Shown here piece after piece: positions 59,135 through 64,000 of a stretch of DNA of 64,000 bases. Below the pieces are notes generated by a model. That model worked only from the letters and a program-made list of their open reading frames with translations, was not told where the DNA came from and searched no databases. This DNA comes from Patiria pectinifera. Lineage: Eukaryota; Echinodermata; Asteroidea; Valvatida; Asterinidae. The position numbers and the translations under genes were made by a program. Positions within the stretch are counted from its first letter, which is position 1. Every line of letters starts with the position of its first letter. Location: NCBI GenBank assembly GCA_029964075.1, contig CM057141.1, forward strand, positions 3,596,001 through 3,660,000. Direction: 5' to 3'.

Positions 59135-59400
59135 GTCCGCTCATAAGTCCGACGCCTCATAGGTCCAACGCCTCATAAGTCCCAAATTTCAAACTTATGA
59201 GGCGTCGGACATATGAGGCGTTGGACTTACGAGGCATAAGATTGATTTATTCCGACGCCGCAAAAGTCCAACACCTCATAACCCCGACGCCTCATAAATC
59301 CCAAACATCGTCTGTCCATTGTCGGACGATTTGTGCCTCATAAGTCTGATGCCTCATGGGGCATGGGACCTATGAGGCGTCGGACTTATGATACGGCCCC
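59135..59400. repeat. TCCGACGCCTCATAAG minisatellite with inverted part, block 2
   Basis: Duplicate of 41793-42090, shorter by about two units near 59155-59185. Forward and inverted units are both present. Confidence 0.8.
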
Positions 59401-59510
59401 ATCGGAACATTAAAGGCATGATTTGCCGAAAAACAATCAAGGCAAAATTGGAAACCTAATCTGATGAAGTGTTTCAAAGAACCCTTCCAAGGGAGTCAAT
59501 TTTGATCGAA

Positions 59511-62500
59511 TTATCCTTGGATTGAGCCAAGCTCTGAATAGCATGGCGCTTTCAGGCCGGCGAAGTCGGCGTCTGTCATTGCCATGTTCCGGTCAAGCGA
59601 TGTAGTGCACAGCTCCTCGGGTACCGCTCCGCCGAGGTCGGTGGCTGGTCCTTGGATTGAGCCAAGCTCTGAATAGCATGCGGGGCGGTCGAAGTCGGCG
59701 TCCGTGATTGCCATGTTCCGGTTGAGCGATGTAGTGCACAGCTCCTCGGGTACCGCTCCGCCGAGGTCGGTGACTCTCAGGGATCGCTGGAGCTGGGAAG
59801 AAAAATGCAACAAATGTATTTAACATCCACTCTCAATAGATTTCTCTCATAGGAATAGTACAACTGCGTATTCAACGTCATCAGGTGTGTGTGTGCGCGC
59901 AGTGTGCAAAAATGCTCTAAACACACATGCATGTTGCCCAAAATTTCTTCGGAAATACAGCACAGTCGATGTGGGTTTTGAAAATTTGACAAAGGGTGGT
60001 CCAAAAAAACCAAAAAAACAGAACGACATACATTTTTACAACCTTGAGACTCAAACTGTACCAATTGATGGATAATCCATTATGATCACAAAATCTCCCG
60101 ATTCGGTAAAGTAGTTTTTGCTGCAGAGAGCCTACTTCAAGAAGGATACCTCTTTCATTTATTTATTATTAGATAACAATCCCTTATCAATTAAATTGCA
60201 AGTCAAATTCTCAGGCACAGTTTAGTATTGAATTCATCGGTACAAAATGACCCCCACCTTGCTTCACAAAATATAGGCTCTAGAACAGAATACTTGACCG
60301 AATCGTGCAAGCTTGCTTTCATTTTTCTTCTAAAAAGACTCTCCATGCATTGGTACACGTATACATGTATGTGGTTTGAGTCTCAGGGTAGTAGAAGTAC
60401 AAGTTCCAGGTTTTTTGGACCACCGTGTATGATACACAAATTCACTTCGGCAATGAAGTCACATCCAATGCCACAGTGGAACAGAATAGGGCTCACGTAC
60501 AGTAAGAAGGTCCGGGATCGAATCTCATTTAGAAGAGTTCTCTTTTTCCTGAATCGAGGCTCCGGAGGATTTCTTTCAAAGCGAAGTTAAGTCCTAAATT
60601 TCATTAGGCCTATAACCCCAAAGCTACATGCCAATGTGACTATATGGGGCTGGGGCTGGGCCTGGCAATGGCTTTTCCACTTGGTTTTCCACGATTTCAT
60701 CTTTGTCATTGTTGTATTTTTTGGGTCATTTTCTGAGCGCTTTATATCCCTAGGAAAAGGTGCTTTATAAATGTTATTACTATCATTATTTATTATAGAT
60801 AGACAACTATTCATGCAAGACGGCCAGAGCTGATTGTGCACTTGCATTTGTTTGTTTTTCATGTAATGCACATGGGCTTACCCTGTAGATGGGAAAAGCC
60901 ACGCAGCAGCATGGCAGGAGGAAGATCCAGCACAGACAACCCCACCCGCTCTTGCTGCAGTCCGGGCTGTAGAAACAAGGCGCCCTCTCCCCGTAGTTGG
61001 TGACGGTGATCTTAGCATGCCAGCTCTAGTAACAGACGACATTACCGGGCCCAGTGCTGCCCTCTGCGCTTTGCCTGACAATGACAGACTCCAGCCACTT
61101 CTCAAGAGCGGGGTTGAAGTCAAACTGGAGACCGATTCAAACAGACTGGTCTAAATTATTATTTAAAAACAGACAGCCATTTATAATAGAAAAACTGTGA
61201 CATGTTCTGTCAGTAAAACAGATGCTTCAGTCTCAGGCAGAATTTGAAGTGGAGATGCGACCAAAATCTGCGACCAAATTCTTCAAATATGTGTGGTACA
61301 AAAAATGTCTTAACTGAACTGCAAAAGTTTCAGATCTTAATTTTGCCTCTGACGTTGACTGCTTTTGGAAAATTCGCATCGATTCAAGAGATGCTTCACC
61401 AGGACTTTCATACCCACACTTCCTCAGTTTTCATCTTTTGAGATATTATAATATACACGTAATGTCTCAAAAGATGAAAACACAGGATGAAGTTGGTAAT
61501 GTTATTATCAACTTCAACTGTGTAATTTGGCTAAGAAAGTCCATTTTTTAAATCGTCGTTGGAAAGGGAGAGACTTCTTCCCCCTTCCCCACCTATTTTT
61601 TTTTCACCAGTCCGTTGGACTTCGGATTATGTTGCGTTAAGAATTGTAACTGGACAAATTTACCTCGACGGCAAATTTCTTCCTTTTGCGCATGAGGTCC
61701 ATAGCTTCTGCTAGACATCTTTTGAAGTGATTTTGGATCTGCCAGTTTTGGGTATTCACGATTACAAATGCTTTGCCTTAAAAACCAAAAATAAATAAAT
61801 ATAAATGAAACAAAAATACTGAATATACAAAAATAAACATCAGACACAACTTGTGACCAGTGGTGTATGAAAGTTGGGGTCCAATTTTAAAGTGGGCATG
61901 GGGGTCTCTTTTTCTGGTTGGGGCATGCACCTGACGTTTGATTGGGGAGAATATACGTAAGGGTGTCGTCAGACTATGGTCAGACTAATTTGTACCAGGG
62001 CGACTGCGACAACAAGAGAGACAATACTATGGGACACCGTCGGCCAATAGCACTGTGCGACAGTACTGACATTGTCAGTACATTTAAAAGAACTGTTAAT
62101 AAGGCCAACAAAAAAATACTCGGTCTCTGGTCAGCGCGCGAGTCGATTTTAATCATGCGCGTCAACCTTCTTTCTTTTTTTTCAAATTAACACGGAACCT
62201 ACAACAGCGCCCTCTTTTGCCGCGCCTCCTCAAATTTTTGTACCAAGGAGCACCAAGGAATGGGGAAATTGCACCAAGGCAAATTATGGAGGACACCAAT
62301 GTATAATGAGGACACAAAAAAGCAAAATAGTACCCACCTTGTCTGTACAATACAAGCTTGAAAAAAAAAAAACCCGCGTCCCCGCATCAATTCCGGAACT
62401 TCGGTCTGACCAGAGACCGACTTTTTTTTTTGGCCTAATGCTGTCATTTTTTTTCCCAAGAAAGCTAGCCACAAAAAGCATCCGAGTGCCCTTTTGACCC

Positions 62501-63681
62501 TTGCTGAATTTTTGACCCAGAATTTCTGAGGCAAAGATCAGACCCAGGCCAACTCCCAATGGATTCATCCGTTTTAGCTATATACATGTAACCTCAGGCT
62601 GTTGTGGTGGGGGTACATTGTGTATCTCCCAGTAGCTCTTGCCACAGTGTACAACTTTGATCGTGGAAGAAGTCTGAATTGAGTGGGGGGGATTAGCAAG
62701 GTGACCCTTGATGCAGATCAATAAATCCAAGAGATTACCTTTGTGTAAAAGTGTCCTCTTGCTTGGCTCCAGTTCACCTCGAAGCAACTCGGCAGTCAAG
62801 AAGATGGGCAGGGTGAGGAGTGTCTCCGTCAGGGTCTCAAGCTCTGCTTCTGTGTGAACCCACAGACATCTAAAGACGCCGTGGGAAAAACACATAATGA
62901 GAGGTGAGTGGAAGGGGTTTCAGGAAATCACTGTTATGTCAACTTCAGCTTCAGTAGATTGTTAAGTCCCTCCCGTGGGGAGTTCTGATTCAATGATGGA
63001 CCCATTATATTCTGTTTGGGGAAACGTTGCGTCCTTATATTATGTGGCCTGAGTTTAAAGTGGTTTAAAACGTGCCTTCTTATTGTTGGAGTACAGAATC
63101 CATACACTATTTTCTGTGCCAAAAACCCACTCCACTGACACAATGGACATCCTTTTGGTCAGATTTGATGTAGTGTGTGTCTAATTCACATTGACCAACA
63201 CCATTTAAAAAAATTCAGTAACTTTTTGATCCGTTTTCAAATTTAATTTGCTTAATGTTGATATCTCAAAATTTCAACATGCGGTCTGCTAAACTGTAAA
63301 AATAAGACGACCAATTTCCAGAACATGGGGCCAACGAATAAAACGATATAATGAACCCGAACTATACAGTGAACCGTGCACATTAAACTGTTTGACATTG
63401 TCGAAAACTTTTATGTACCCTCCTTTTGAGTCCCAAAAGATGTCTTTCGCCGACCGGGCACACAACGTGATCTTGGTGGGGTCAGGACTGAGGTACTGGC
63501 GGGGTTGCTTCCCCCACCGAGTCATCCGCTCCTTGACACTGAAGCAGGACGGCGGATGCCCCACAAAGTGTTCCTTGAGCGTCACGTTGATGGCAGGGCC
63601 GTCCCGAGTAAGGTTGAGGGGGCCGTGTGCACACGGGGTGCCTCCTAATTCTAGAAATAGGGGGCGAGAGTCTTTGGGCAT
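59511..63681 (-). pseudogene. Unrecognised cysteine-rich protein, copy 2 (probably pseudogene)
   Basis: Exons at 63681-63419, 62869-62739, 61776-61664, 61124-60882 and 59792-59511 correspond to copy 1. Exons 1-3 are almost identical. Exon 4 is 12 bases longer, in phase overall, but carries an in-frame TAG at 61028-61026 and two sharply diverged patches: the anchor region reads CSKSGWGCLCWIFLLPCCC where copy 1 has CMDTPCRILSWICLLPCCC. Exon 5 contains a 43-codon internal tandem duplication starting DLGGAVPEELCTTSL, and stops five codons early because CAA became TAA. With the exon 4 stop it would encode only the first ~200 residues. Alternatively exon 4 is skipped (81 codons, phase 0), which would keep the frame. 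Confidence 0.75.
62101..62436. mobile_element. AAGGCC-ended MITE, block 2
   Basis: Duplicate of 44661-45016, slightly shortened. The ends AAGGCC and TGGCCT and the CGGTCTCTGG / CCAGAGACCG sub-terminal inverted motif are kept. Confidence 0.7.
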
Positions 63682-64000
63682 TCTGGATCCACCGATGTAG
63701 GTGAAAGCTTGCCGACGGACAATTATGTTTGGGGAAAATAATGTTCCGGTTCACACGTTCTGGAAATTGGAAAATGATTTTTCAATTTATACATTTTGTT
63801 TAACATTAGAGTCATTTTGTTATCAATGAAACAAAATAGCCCATGTTGAGTTGTGGCTTAAACATTCATTTCCCTTAATCAAAGAAACGTGAACTCAATA
63901 CAAACAACAAAAAGTGTAAAATACAGAAAGTCAATCCAGCGAATGGAATGTATGTACAGAAAGCGCCGTTTTGATAAAAAGTAAAACAAGAAAAATATTC

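Larger units (their letters stand above)
58867..64000. repeat. Segmental duplication, copy 2 (cut by window end)
   Basis: Matches 41528-46587, including the tRNA-like head, the minisatellite (59135-59400), the SINE-like repeat (about 60460-60800), the AAGGCC MITE (62101-62436) and all five exons of the unknown gene. The similarity continues to the last base. Confidence 0.9.

Overview
This is a eukaryotic nuclear window with small exons, GT/AG introns of several hundred to several thousand bases, and a very dense load of inverted-repeat DNA elements. The gene content (SAMHD1, an SLC52A riboflavin transporter), the scattered TACATGTACATG runs and the foldback-type transposons suggest a marine invertebrate deuterostome, most likely an echinoderm. 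The species cannot be fixed from the sequence, and I saw no retrovirus-like or other virus-derived element.

Left part (1-27.6 kb): two SAMHD1-like genes lie head to tail on the minus strand. The right one is complete: 15 phase-consistent coding exons (27420 down to 12534) give 614 residues. Its HD catalytic residues fall at the same numbers as in human SAMHD1 (H167, H206, D207, D311), and there is a CDK-type TPxK site at T590. The left one shows only exons 1-3 (3875 down to 2119); base 1 of the window matches the sequence just beside the exon 4 acceptor of the right copy, so its exon 4 should lie immediately outside. Between and inside the genes are a 2.5 kb foldback element (5334-7811), several MITE-like palindromes, two tRNA-headed SINE-like repeats and an odd cluster of eight copies of a 14-mer (20.0-21.6 kb).

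Middle (27.6-41.5 kb): nested inverted-repeat elements (28.0-30.1 kb), a palindromic element flanked by 17-bp direct repeats (30.6-31.1 kb) and a pogo/Tigger-like non-autonomous element precede a two-exon riboflavin transporter gene on the plus strand (32341-34720). Its 3' side holds more MITEs and hairpins.

Right part (41.5-64 kb): a block of at least 5 kb is duplicated (41528-46587 and 58867-64000, the second cut by the window end). Each copy carries a five-exon minus-strand gene of unknown family. Copy 1 is open throughout (301 residues). Copy 2 is nearly identical over most of its length, but has two sharply diverged patches and an in-frame stop in exon 4, and an internally duplicated, early-stopping last exon. 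Between the two blocks lie a 4.5 kb foldback element whose arms are 20/20/17-bp tandem arrays (48475-53010), a broken P-element/THAP9-type DNA transposon (about 53551-57594), and two of the three copies of a 630-bp composite palindromic repeat.

The three recognisable host functions are dNTP hydrolysis/innate defence (SAMHD1 pair), riboflavin import, and an unknown cysteine-rich, probably membrane-associated protein. Nothing suggests that they work together.
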